Part shown: positions 36,074 through 43,195 of the stretch, one piece after another
How the letters are laid out: each line of letters begins with the position of its first letter
How positions within the stretch are numbered: position 1 is the first letter of the stretch
Assembly (NCBI GenBank): GCA_021790385.1
Contig: JAJYDW010000006.1
Span: 1 to 64,000 of the forward strand
Direction: 5' to 3'
Origin: Planctomycetota bacterium
GTDB lineage: Bacteria; Planctomycetota; Phycisphaerae; WQYP01
Length of the DNA stretch: 64,000 nucleotides
Program-made: the position numbers and the translations under genes
Notes under the pieces: generated by a model
Databases searched by the model: none
What the model was told of the DNA's origin: nothing
What the model saw: the letters and a program-made list of their open reading frames with translations, nothing else

Positions 36074-37423
36074 TCAGCCGGCGCTGATAACGCCCACGCT
36101 GCCTTGCCGCCCTTTGCCCGGCTTTATTTCAGGCCGGCCGATGGCGTAATAGTGCAGCCCGGCGGCGGCCACCCGCCCGCTGGCCAGACAGTTGCGGCCG
36201 TCAAATATGTGCAAGCCGCGCAACCACTGTTTGACGTTATGCCAGTCGACGGTGACAAATTCCGGCCAGTCGGTAATCAGGGCCACGGCATCGGCTTCAC
36301 GTGTGCATTGTTCAAGGTTATCGCACCAGCGGACAGTGTCTTTGAGAACCGCGCGACTGTTGGGCATGGCCTGCGGATCGTAGACGCTGATGGTGGCATG
36401 GCCGGCGAGCAGTGCGCGGATGATTTCAAAGGCGGGGGCTTCACGTACATCATCTGTATCCGCCTTAAAGGCTAGACCCCACACCGCAATATGCGGATTT
36501 TTAACATTGCCCAGCACATGCAGAATTCTTCGGGAAAAGGCTACTTTTTGTCGCTGGTTGGCCTTTTCAATTCCTTCCAGCAGATACGGCTCAAGTGAAA
36601 GGCGGCGCATCTGATAGACGAGAGCGGAGACATCTTTAGGAAAGCAGGAACCACCATAACCAACGCCAGCCTTCAGGAATGCAGGGCCGATGCGTTTATC
36701 GGAACCAATGCCCATACGGACCGACTCAATGTCCGCTCCGACGGCGGAAGCCAGTTGGGATAGCTCATTGATGAAACTGATGCGCATGGCGAGCATGGCG
36801 TTAGCGGCAAATTTGGTCAGCTCCGCGCTTTGCCGACCCATGGAAAAGATGCTGTATCCCCGGTCGATAAGGGGTTGATAAATTTCTCGCAGGACAGAGA
36901 GTCCCTGGTTGGAACCGGCTCCGAAAATAATGCGGTCCGGCTGCATAAAGTCTTGAATGGCTGTGCCTTCACGCAGAAATTCGGGATTGTTAGCTACTTC
37001 CATGGGATAAGCGGCGGATTTTACCAGCGCCTCGACCTGGTCTCCGGTGCCAGGCGGCACCGTGCTTTTAATGACGAGTGTTTTCGGGCCGTTGGCGGCC
37101 GCAGCCACGGATTTGGCCGCGGCAAAGAGCATGGTCATATCGTAGCCGCCTTCCGGGGCAGGAGGCGTGCCGACGGCAATAAATATGGTTTCGGAAGCAG
37201 CGACGGCGGCCGCGGTATCGGTGGTGAAAGAGAGGCGGCCATTTTTTACTTCCGCCTGTATCAGTTCTGAGAGTCCGGGTTCATAGATGGGGACCTTGCC
37301 TTGGCGCAGGCTTTCCACGCGGGCTTTGTCCACGTCTACGGCGATAATGCGATGACCGAGCGCGGACAAACATGTGCCGGACACCAGACCGACATAACCA
37401 CAACCAATAACCGTTATATTCAT
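36074..37423 (-). CDS. ugd: UDP-glucose 6-dehydrogenase
   Basis: 449 residues. It oxidises UDP-glucose to UDP-glucuronate with two NAD. GCGYVGLVSG near residue 7-16 is the Rossmann loop, FIAVGTPP and IKSTVPPGTGD are family motifs, and GVGYGGSCFPKD places the catalytic thiol at about Cys260. The C-terminal domain contains GLAFKADTDDVREAPA. ATG 37423 is preferred to a GTG at 37432. With the adjacent epimerase it forms a two-gene nucleotide-sugar operon. A UDP-N-acetyl-hexosamine dehydrogenase is the main alternative, but the overall pattern fits the UDP-Glc enzyme. Confidence 0.94.
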   Translation of the reverse strand: MNITVIGCGYVGLVSGTCLSALGHRIIAVDVDKARVESLRQGKVPIYEPGLSELIQAEVKNGRLSFTTDTAAAVAASETIFIAVGTPPAPEGGYDMTMLFAAAKSVAAAANGPKTLVIKSTVPPGTGDQVEALVKSAAYPMEVANNPEFLREGTAIQDFMQPDRIIFGAGSNQGLSVLREIYQPLIDRGYSIFSMGRQSAELTKFAANAMLAMRISFINELSQLASAVGADIESVRMGIGSDKRIGPAFLKAGVGYGGSCFPKDVSALVYQMRRLSLEPYLLEGIEKANQRQKVAFSRRILHVLGNVKNPHIAVWGLAFKADTDDVREAPAFEIIRALLAGHATISVYDPQAMPNSRAVLKDTVRWCDNLEQCTREADAVALITDWPEFVTVDWHNVKQWLRGLHIFDGRNCLASGRVAAAGLHYYAIGRPEIKPGKGRQGSVGVISAG

Positions 37424-37668
37424 AATTTGCACCCCATTTTAATCAGATCAAGCGTCACAACCGCTTGGCCTTTACTCACGTTGATGGTAAAAACTTCACT
37501 GTCGCGTATGTCCGCTAACGCGGTAACTTGTATATATTCGGTTATTGGTCATGTTGCGGTTGAATACATTATCCACACAGATCCCGGCGGCCAAGCCGGA
37601 AGAAATTGGATTATAAGCCAGAAGGCGGCTTTAGTCGCGTGTGATGGTGAAACCCGAACGTGAGCCGG

Positions 37669-37674
37669 TATAAT
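37669..37674 (+). promoter_or_regulatory. Putative -10 box of plsY
   Basis: A consensus TATAAT about 82 bp before the plsY ATG, inside the small inverted repeat ccgg..ccgg. The -35 is weak. The rest of 37424-37755 shows no gene. Confidence 0.4.
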
Positions 37675-37755
37675 TTGCCGGTTCGTTGGACGGAAGGGAA
37701 TGCTGGGCGGCGTGGTGCTCCTGATGGGTGGGAACCGGGGCATGAGGATTTAACG

Positions 37756-38436
37756 ATGTCATCTGGTCACATGATTTTGTTGGTATTTATTGGCCCCATT
37801 GCCGCCTACCTGCTGGGCGCTATTCCTTTTGGCCTGTTGTTGGGACTGGCCAAAGGAGTGGACATTCGCAAGCACGGCAGCGGAAACATTGGTGCGACCA
37901 ACGCCGGGCGGGTACTGGGATTGAAATATTTTTTTTACGCTTTTGCTCTGGATTTTCTAAAGGGTCTTTTGCCGGTGTTGGGCAGCGATCTATTGACCCA
38001 GCGGTGGCATGCATCCATGTATCTTCCGCTGTTGACAGCCGGTGCCACAGTTTGTGGACATGTGTTTCCTATTTATCTGCATTTTCGCGGAGGCAAAGGC
38101 GTGGCAACGAGTTTTGGGGCGGTGCTGGGCATTTGGCCGGTGTTTACGCTGGCGGGCATTGTAGCGGGGCTGATGTTTCTGCTGGTGTTTCTGACGTGGC
38201 GCATTATTTCCGCTGCGTCGTTGGTGGCTACGGTTGTATTTATGCTCATGGTGCCATTTTGGGGGCGGATCGCCCCCGAGTTTTCACATCTCTTAAGCAT
38301 TACACCGTGGTCACAACTTTGGCCGTTGCTGGCGGCAAGTTGGATTTTAGGCCTTACGCTGGTGATAAAACATCGGAGTAACATTCGGCGACTTCTGGCG
38401 GGCACGGAACCACATGCAGTCAAGACGATGAAATAG
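37756..38436 (+). CDS. plsY: Glycerol-3-phosphate acyltransferase PlsY
   Basis: 226 residues, about five membrane helices. It transfers the acyl group from acyl-phosphate to glycerol-3-phosphate, the first step of phospholipid synthesis. The three PlsY motifs are present: KHGSGNIGATNAGR at about 39-52, HFRGGKGVATSFG at about 109-121, and KHRSNIRRLLAGTE near the C-terminus. ATG 37756 has GAGG eight bases upstream; the ORF can be extended 32 residues upstream, but that stretch is not PlsY-like. It stands alone between ugd (divergent) and the DinB gene (convergent). Confidence 0.96.
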   Translation: MSSGHMILLVFIGPIAAYLLGAIPFGLLLGLAKGVDIRKHGSGNIGATNAGRVLGLKYFFYAFALDFLKGLLPVLGSDLLTQRWHASMYLPLLTAGATVCGHVFPIYLHFRGGKGVATSFGAVLGIWPVFTLAGIVAGLMFLLVFLTWRIISAASLVATVVFMLMVPFWGRIAPEFSHLLSITPWSQLWPLLAASWILGLTLVIKHRSNIRRLLAGTEPHAVKTMK

Positions 38437-38639
38437 CCGCTTGGGCCCCATTTCTGGAGCCGTTTGGCATGTGTCTGCAGACGCAATAGTTAATTGCCGC
38501 GCACCTGCCATGGTTTGGGCTGGTGCGGGGTATTTCGCGGGGCAATTTGTGCGGATCACCTGGGCAGGTAATCAGTACTTATTGCAACGCCAAGCCCTGC
38601 CATATCTTTGATATTGTCTCAGGCAGATTGGGCCTATGC

Positions 38640-39125
38640 CTACACCGCAGGCAAACCCTGCACGCGCCGCCAGGTGGAGAGTTGTCCGGCATGGTAACCC
38701 TCATGCCAGGTTCCATACATAAATATGGTATGGCCGATGGTGGGAAATCGCTCTTTTCGGGCGGGATCGGGATGAGGCTTATCTAAATCCGCAGCGGTCA
38801 GTTTTGGCAACTGTTCCAAAATCTGCTTTCGCACCTGAGCCATGTGCTCCAAGTACCAGGCCTTGGATTTGTATTTGCTCCGGTCAGCCACGGGTGTGCT
38901 GCCACCCGCATAAATTTCCTTCCAATTGGCTTCCAGTTCTGGTGCTTTGCCGCCGATTAAAGTCAGAAAATTACAATCGACCATATACAGATGTCCCAGG
39001 ACCCAAGCTGGATGATTGGTTTTTGGTGCCGGCTGCAAAACTAACTGGGCGTCCGTTAAATCGGCCACCAGCTTAAGGGTGGCGGAACGGGTCAGGTTGA
39101 GGGTGCCGATAAAGGCTTGGATCAT
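38640..39125 (-). CDS. DinB-family putative metal-dependent protein
   Basis: 161 residues forming the four-helix DinB/YfiT pattern. Three histidines in the expected places (His45 in VLGHL, His141 and His145 in TWHEGYHAGQL) would hold a divalent metal. Some relatives are thiol-dependent S-transferases (bacillithiol or mycothiol users), but most are uncharacterised. AAGGAG seven bases before ATG 39125 decides the start. It lies 85 bp downstream of the ThiF-like gene on the same strand and could be read through from the SAM-riboswitch operon, though nothing shows this. Confidence 0.85.
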   Translation of the reverse strand: MIQAFIGTLNLTRSATLKLVADLTDAQLVLQPAPKTNHPAWVLGHLYMVDCNFLTLIGGKAPELEANWKEIYAGGSTPVADRSKYKSKAWYLEHMAQVRKQILEQLPKLTAADLDKPHPDPARKERFPTIGHTIFMYGTWHEGYHAGQLSTWRRVQGLPAV

Positions 39126-39210
39126 GGAACTACTCCTTAAAAAGTAAAACAACTTAATTTATGCCAGTCTGGCTATTTTGCCGGAACTGCCTGTTGGCCC
39201 AGCATCGCTG

Positions 39211-40305
39211 TCAGGCACCAACATATTTAGCATAAACGGCTCGACCAACCGCAACATCGTTAGTCCCTTTTATAATAGCACGTCCGTCGGCAAAAACAGT
39301 TATATCAAAATTCCGTGCCCGTTCGCCCTGGCCTTCACGGATGGAACACTTCAGCATGAATTTATTGAACGTGGGGTTGCCCACAGTTCGCAAGCCACGG
39401 GAAATTTGCTCAAAATCGACTTTTCCCACGGCCGGGTTATTGACCTGTACGGCGTTTCGGCCGCAGAGGGAGATTGTGGAACTGCTGAAGTCTCCGGTCA
39501 AGAATTCATATTTTTGATGCTTGCACACCGGGCAATCGGCAATTTCCCGGGCCTTGGAAATATTCAACTGCTGATAGCGGTTGTCCCACAGATCAAAACT
39601 AAACAAGGCTTTGCTTACTGCATCTATATTGCCGGTCAGCATTTTGATGGCCTCCATGGCTTGCCAACTGGCCACTACATTAACCGTGGGGCCAAGTACC
39701 CCGGCGGTATCGCAGGTGGGGTTCATGCCCGGCGGCGGAGCACTTTCAAAGATGCAGCGTAAGCATGGCGTAATGCCGGGACGAACCACCATGGCCAATC
39801 CCATGGCACTGATGCACGCACCATAAATCCACGGAATGTTGAGCTTGGCTGAAACATCGTTGATTAAAAAGCGTGTTTCAAAATTATCCGTGCCGTCCAG
39901 CAGCAAATCCTGTCCTTGGGCAAACTGGGCAATATTTTTGAAATTAATATCGGAAACCACCGCATCCACCTGCACGGTGGAATTAATTTTGGCGATTTTT
40001 CGTTTGGCTGCTTCCGCCTTGGGCAATTGCTCGGCAATATCTGTTTCGTCAAATAGTACCTGCCGCTGCAGATTGTTGATTTCAATAAAATCCCGATCAG
40101 CAATGGTCAAATAACCCACACCGGCTCGGGCTAATGTATTAGCAAGTACGGTACCTAAGGCCCCACAGCCCACCATAAAAACGCGGGCTTGTTTGAGTTT
40201 TCTCTGCCCTTCCACGCCGATGGGGGCCCAAAGCATCTGCCGGTTGTAGCGGGCCAGCGTTGGATCGGCTTGTTCAAGTTGTTCAGCAAGTTCAGATAGT
40301 GCCAT
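39211..40305 (-). CDS. ThiF/MoeB/HesA-family adenylyltransferase (sulfur carrier activating)
   Basis: 364 residues. E1-like enzymes adenylate the C-terminal glycine of a ubiquitin-like carrier before thiocarboxylation. Visible motifs are the nucleotide loop GCGALGTVLANTLARAGVG, EINNLQRQVLFDE with the catalytic Arg region, LLLDGTDNFETR, and two zinc CxxC pairs (PCLRC, CPVC). The C-terminal ~100 residues (SLCGRNAVQV onward) replace the rhodanese domain of some MoeB proteins. The gene is last in a tight SAM-riboswitch-headed operon behind the carrier and a NIL protein, so the carrier at 40580-40855 is its obvious partner. A thiamine or molybdopterin role is less likely because no thi or moa gene is present. 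Confidence 0.9.
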   Translation of the reverse strand: MALSELAEQLEQADPTLARYNRQMLWAPIGVEGQRKLKQARVFMVGCGALGTVLANTLARAGVGYLTIADRDFIEINNLQRQVLFDETDIAEQLPKAEAAKRKIAKINSTVQVDAVVSDINFKNIAQFAQGQDLLLDGTDNFETRFLINDVSAKLNIPWIYGACISAMGLAMVVRPGITPCLRCIFESAPPPGMNPTCDTAGVLGPTVNVVASWQAMEAIKMLTGNIDAVSKALFSFDLWDNRYQQLNISKAREIADCPVCKHQKYEFLTGDFSSSTISLCGRNAVQVNNPAVGKVDFEQISRGLRTVGNPTFNKFMLKCSIREGQGERARNFDITVFADGRAIIKGTNDVAVGRAVYAKYVGA

Positions 40306-40313
40306 ATTTTAGT

Positions 40314-40577
40314 TTATCCTTCGACTACGCTTTTTTCAATGGGTTCTACGGTTACGCCTTGTTCCTGTAAAAAGGTCATGGCTGCCTGCACCTGCGGCTG
40401 CGGGCCTTCCAGAAGCACGGCCATGATGCCGATTTCCGCAGTCACGCTGGCCTGGCGGATATCAAAACTTACATCCGGAAATTTGCAGGCCATGCGCCAG
40501 AGTGCAGGCGTTTCCACCATGCGGCGGGAGCCAAAGGTAAGCCAAACTCTTTTCTTTATTGTTTCACCAGTCGTCAT
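40314..40577 (-). CDS. NIL-domain protein
   Basis: 87 residues with the NIL pattern (KRVWLTFGSRRMVETPALWRMACKFPDVSFDIRQASVTAEIGIMAVLLEGPQ, shown here only as a span; key elements are V-x-L-x-F, P-x-L-W and G-x-M-x-V-x-L-x-G). NIL domains occur at the C-terminus of methionine ABC transporter ATPases and in NIL-ferredoxins linked to homocysteine synthesis in anaerobes. The ATG at 40577 lies two bases after the carrier stop codon and its ribosome site GGGAGG is formed by the carrier's last Gly codons. Eight bases separate it from the next gene. A substrate-sensing or sulfur-transfer partner role is inferred. Confidence 0.85.
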   Translation of the reverse strand: MTTGETIKKRVWLTFGSRRMVETPALWRMACKFPDVSFDIRQASVTAEIGIMAVLLEGPQPQVQAAMTFLQEQGVTVEPIEKSVVEG

Positions 40578-40579
40578 CT

Positions 40580-40855
40580 TCAACCTCCCGCAATTGCAGG
40601 AACCACACTGACATCATCACCAGGTTTGATTTTGGTGTGTAAATTGTCCAGAAAGCGGATATCCTCTTCGTTGACATAAATGTTCACAAATCGGTTGAGT
40701 TCGCCGGGCTGCTTGAAAAGGCGTTTTTCCATGCCTTCATACCTGGCGCACAGTGCCAAAAGCAGCTCGTTCACATCGCTGCCATCAACTTCCACGGATT
40801 CCGCGCCGCTGGTGATTTGACGCAAAGGAGTGGGAATTCTGATTTTTACTGCCAT
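40580..40855 (-). CDS. MoaD/ThiS-family ubiquitin-like sulfur carrier (MetO-like)
   Basis: 91 residues, beta-grasp pattern (VKIRIPTPLRQITSGAESVEV; FVNIYVNEEDIRFLDNLHTKIKPGDDVSVVPAIAGG, key positions cited only), ending exactly in Gly-Gly. The free GG end means it can be adenylated and thiocarboxylated directly, without the protease needed by carriers that have extra C-terminal residues. AGGAG nine bases before the ATG. It sits between a threonine-synthase-family PLP enzyme (27 bp upstream) and a NIL protein, with its E1-like activator one gene on. SAM-riboswitch control of the operon points to methionine synthesis rather than molybdopterin. Confidence 0.9.
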   Translation of the reverse strand: MAVKIRIPTPLRQITSGAESVEVDGSDVNELLLALCARYEGMEKRLFKQPGELNRFVNIYVNEEDIRFLDNLHTKIKPGDDVSVVPAIAGG

Positions 40856-40882
40856 ACGTATAATCTCCTGTTACAGGTATTC

Positions 40883-42169
40883 TCAGATTGCTGGGTTTCC
40901 GGTCATCAGCGGCTCTAATTCACGCGTGCCGCCGGTATTGTCCAATTCTGCAATAAAAGCATCAAACGCCTCGAGTTTTGCAGGAATAGACGTGGGCATG
41001 GCCAATTGATCTGCGACCACTTCGGTGGTCTTCAGGCCATTGCCCGTAATGCACACGCAAATACTTTCGTCGCGCGGAATGCGGCCGGCTTCAATGAGTT
41101 TAATAGTCGCGGCCAGCGTGGTCCCGCCGGCGGGTTCGGTCCATATTCCTTCCGCTCTGGCCAGCAGCTTGATGGCCTCAATAATTTCCGGATCGGTGGC
41201 ATCCATGGCCCAGCCGCCGCTTTGTCGCACCGCCTGCACTACGTAAAATCCATCCGCGGGGTTGCCGATGGCAATACTCTTGGCGATGGTTTTAGGTTTC
41301 TGTGGCTTAATTAAATCTCGTCCGGCGCGAATGGCTTCCACCACCGGATTACAGCCTGCGGCCTGCGCAGAATAAATTTTAGGGGCGTTATCTTCTGCCA
41401 GTCCCAAGTCGATCAATTCCTGATAAGCCTTATGAATTTTGGGCAAAATTGTACCGCCGGCAGTGGGGCACACCGTGTGTTGAGGAAATTTCCAACCCAG
41501 TTGCTCGGCGATCTCATAACCGAAAGTTTTAGCCCCTTCCGTGTAAAACGGGCGTAAGTTCACATTCACAATAGCCCATTTGTATTTGTCGGCAATTTCT
41601 GAGCACAGACGGTTCACATCATCATAATTGCCTTGGATACGGACCATGGTTGGGCCGAAAACAAGGGAGCCTAGCACTTTGCCCTGTTCCAGGTCATGAG
41701 GAATCATCACAAACGCCTTCATCCCTGCCACCGCAGCATGGGCCGCCACACTGTTGGCCAGGTTGCCTGTGCTGGCACAACCCACGGTGTGATAGCCGAG
41801 TTCCAGTGCCTTGGTAATCGCCACGGATACTACACGCTCTTTGTAGCTCCAGGTGGGGTAGTTGGCGGAATCGTCCTTGATGTAAAGCTCACGGACGTTC
41901 AGAATTTTTTCCAGATGATGCGCCCGCCGCAAAGGCGTATAGCCGGAATAAAGCCCGGCCCGCGGCTCGCCGTTAATAGGCAACAGATCGCGATAACGCC
42001 ACAGGCTGCGCGGTCCGCGTTCAATAGATTCCCGTGTAACTTTGCCCTTCATCCGCGCGTAATCATATTGCACTTCCAGCGGCCCGAAACAGACTTCGCA
42101 AACATGCACGCCTTTTTGCGGATATTCTTTGCCGCATTCGCGGCACCGCAGACCAATGACATAAGCCAT
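40883..42169 (-). CDS. Threonine synthase-family PLP enzyme (thrC homolog), probably a MetM-type homocysteine synthase
   Basis: 428 residues. An N-terminal zinc ribbon (Cys9, Cys12, Cys24, Cys27) is followed by a fold-type II PLP core. The Schiff-base lysine is Lys110 in TWSYKER, where ordinary threonine synthases read GSFKDR. CASTGNLANS and PTAGGT bind PLP phosphate and substrate. Classical ThrC turns O-phosphohomoserine into threonine. Here a SAM-I riboswitch leads the operon and a thiocarboxylate-type carrier with its activating enzyme follows. That context fits the MetM/MetO reaction (O-phosphohomoserine plus carrier thiocarboxylate to homocysteine) known from Streptomyces. Ordinary threonine synthase remains possible. 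GGAG lies seven bases before ATG 42169. Confidence 0.88.
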   Translation of the reverse strand: MAYVIGLRCRECGKEYPQKGVHVCEVCFGPLEVQYDYARMKGKVTRESIERGPRSLWRYRDLLPINGEPRAGLYSGYTPLRRAHHLEKILNVRELYIKDDSANYPTWSYKERVVSVAITKALELGYHTVGCASTGNLANSVAAHAAVAGMKAFVMIPHDLEQGKVLGSLVFGPTMVRIQGNYDDVNRLCSEIADKYKWAIVNVNLRPFYTEGAKTFGYEIAEQLGWKFPQHTVCPTAGGTILPKIHKAYQELIDLGLAEDNAPKIYSAQAAGCNPVVEAIRAGRDLIKPQKPKTIAKSIAIGNPADGFYVVQAVRQSGGWAMDATDPEIIEAIKLLARAEGIWTEPAGGTTLAATIKLIEAGRIPRDESICVCITGNGLKTTEVVADQLAMPTSIPAKLEAFDAFIAELDNTGGTRELEPLMTGNPAI

Positions 42170-42263
42170 AAAAAAACTCCAACCAAGGCCCGGGGCAAGG
42201 CAGTCCCCTGGCATCCATCGGCCCGATTATCCGGCGGCCTTTTTGCCGGTGCACAAACGAATA

Positions 42264-42324
42264 CGGCCTCTTATCGGGAATGGCCACTGCATGTGTCTGG
42301 ATGCCGATTCCTGATAAGAGGCCG
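42264..42324 (-). other. Strong hairpin in the leader between SAM riboswitch and operon
   Basis: On the minus strand CGGCCTCTTATC (42324-42313) pairs perfectly with GATAAGAGGCCG (42275-42264); after one C-A mismatch GGAAT/ATTCC adds five pairs. No T-tract follows, so it is not a standard intrinsic terminator. Its CTTATC and GATAAG hexamers are the same as the two P1 strands of the riboswitch (42519-42524 and 42382-42387), so it could exchange with P1 as the expression platform. Confidence 0.65.
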
Positions 42325-42381
42325 CTTTCAACTTGCCGCGGATATTTTTAATGGTTTTTAATCCGGTGTAAAGCTGCTTCA

Positions 42382-42524
42382 CTTATCTATCCCCAGATTC
42401 GCCCCGGTTTTCACCGAATGCGAGCGGGAGGGAATTAGCACCCGCTTCCGGCGGCTAGTACATTCGCCGCCCGGATGGGTTGCTGTGCCTTCGACGGGCC
42501 CGTCCCTCAGGCACTCTTGATAAG
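42382..42524 (-). promoter_or_regulatory. SAM-I (S-box) riboswitch
   Basis: 143 nt on the minus strand. P1 is closed by CTTATC (42524-42519) and GATAAG (42387-42382). The conserved S-box elements follow in order: ATCAAGAG start, AGGGAC (42507-42502), GGCCC and GAAG, GCAACC (42483-42478), and GGTGCTAATTCC (42442-42431). These are the P2/J2-3 kink-turn and SAM-binding core signatures. It lies 212 bp before the thrC/metM-like ATG with no gene between, so it is the leader of the metM-like / carrier / NIL / ThiF operon. High SAM should lower expression. Confidence 0.95.
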
Positions 42525-42544
42525 ATCCGTATTCACTTGTCAGC

Positions 42545-42573
42545 GTAACATGTTAGCCGTAACGGGTGGGCAA
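42545..42573 (-). promoter_or_regulatory. Weak candidate promoter for the SAM-riboswitch operon
   Basis: TTGCCC (42573-42568), 17 bp, TGTTAC (42550-42545). The -10 matches consensus at only three positions, but the distance would start the transcript roughly a dozen bases before P1 of the riboswitch. Confidence 0.3.
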
Positions 42574-42639
42574 AGTCAAGCAGATCCGTGGAATATGCAG
42601 GCTGCATGGAAGACGCTTTAATCTTTTTTCATCTCGTGT

Positions 42640-42645
42640 TACTAT
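42640..42645 (+). promoter_or_regulatory. Putative -10 box of the ACT-domain gene
   Basis: TACTAT ends six bases before the ATG at 42652, with no ribosome-binding site, again implying a leaderless mRNA. A weak TTTAAT lies 17 bp upstream (42617-42622). Confidence 0.4.
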
Positions 42646-42651
42646 TTTTGC

Positions 42652-43131
42652 ATGGCTACCCTGCATGAAAAACCTATGACAGCGCGTGGACGCGATACAC
42701 CTTGTGTGCGACAGGTCTCGGTGTTTGTTGAAAATCGCGTAGGAATGTTGGCTACGCTGGTAGGCATCTTTGAAGGTACAGATATCCAGGTACATGCGTT
42801 GACGGTCCTGCAAGGCTTTGATTGCGCTATTGTCCGTTTTGTTTTTAACGATACTGATACAGCAGCACGCATTTTACGAGAATCTAATTACCACTATTCC
42901 GTTTGCGAACTGGTAGCGGTGGAAATGCCGGCCACCCATTCCGGTAATGGGCTTGGCAGTATAGGCAAAGCACTGCTTAGTGCGGAAATCGACATTCATT
43001 ATGTTTATGGACTGATATCCACCCCTCATGGGCGAGCGGCCGTCGTTATTCATGTGGATAATCCGGAATCCGCCAGCCGGGTTCTGGAAGAAAAGAATTT
43101 TGTGTTGTTGGATGAAACTGATTTGCGGTAG
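42652..43131 (+). CDS. Tandem ACT-domain protein (amino-acid binding, IlvN-like)
   Basis: 159 residues made of two ACT units. The first is clear (VRQVSVFVENRVGMLATLVGIFEGTDIQVHALTVLQ, key elements F-V-E-N-R-x-G-x-L); the second runs from about residue 85 to 155 with GSIGKALLSAEIDIHYVYGL. ACT domains bind amino acids and regulate enzymes; IlvN, the small subunit of acetolactate synthase, starts in the same way, but no large subunit is nearby and the spacing of the second unit differs. It is divergent from the SAM-riboswitch operon, which makes an amino-acid-sensing role plausible but unproven. Confidence 0.82.
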   Translation: MATLHEKPMTARGRDTPCVRQVSVFVENRVGMLATLVGIFEGTDIQVHALTVLQGFDCAIVRFVFNDTDTAARILRESNYHYSVCELVAVEMPATHSGNGLGSIGKALLSAEIDIHYVYGLISTPHGRAAVVIHVDNPESASRVLEEKNFVLLDETDLR

Positions 43132-43195
43132 GGTCTGGACCAGGCACCCTCATCAACAGATATTCAATCAATCAGGTGGAGTCAAGGCCAATCGT

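Noticed and set aside
40580-40855. Assignment of the carrier and ThiF-like pair to molybdopterin or thiamine synthesis
   Set aside because: No moa, moe, thiG or thiC gene is adjacent, and the SAM-I riboswitch and NIL gene point to methionine instead.
42229-42249. ccggcggcctttttgccgg as a terminator
   Set aside because: The T-run lies in the loop rather than after the stem, and on the coding (minus) strand it is A's.
39211-43131. Ubiquitin-like/E1 genes as an antiphage (Bil/CBASS-type) module
   Set aside because: No E2, JAB protease, nucleotidyltransferase or effector is present; the carrier is MoaD-like and the metabolic riboswitch explains the locus better.
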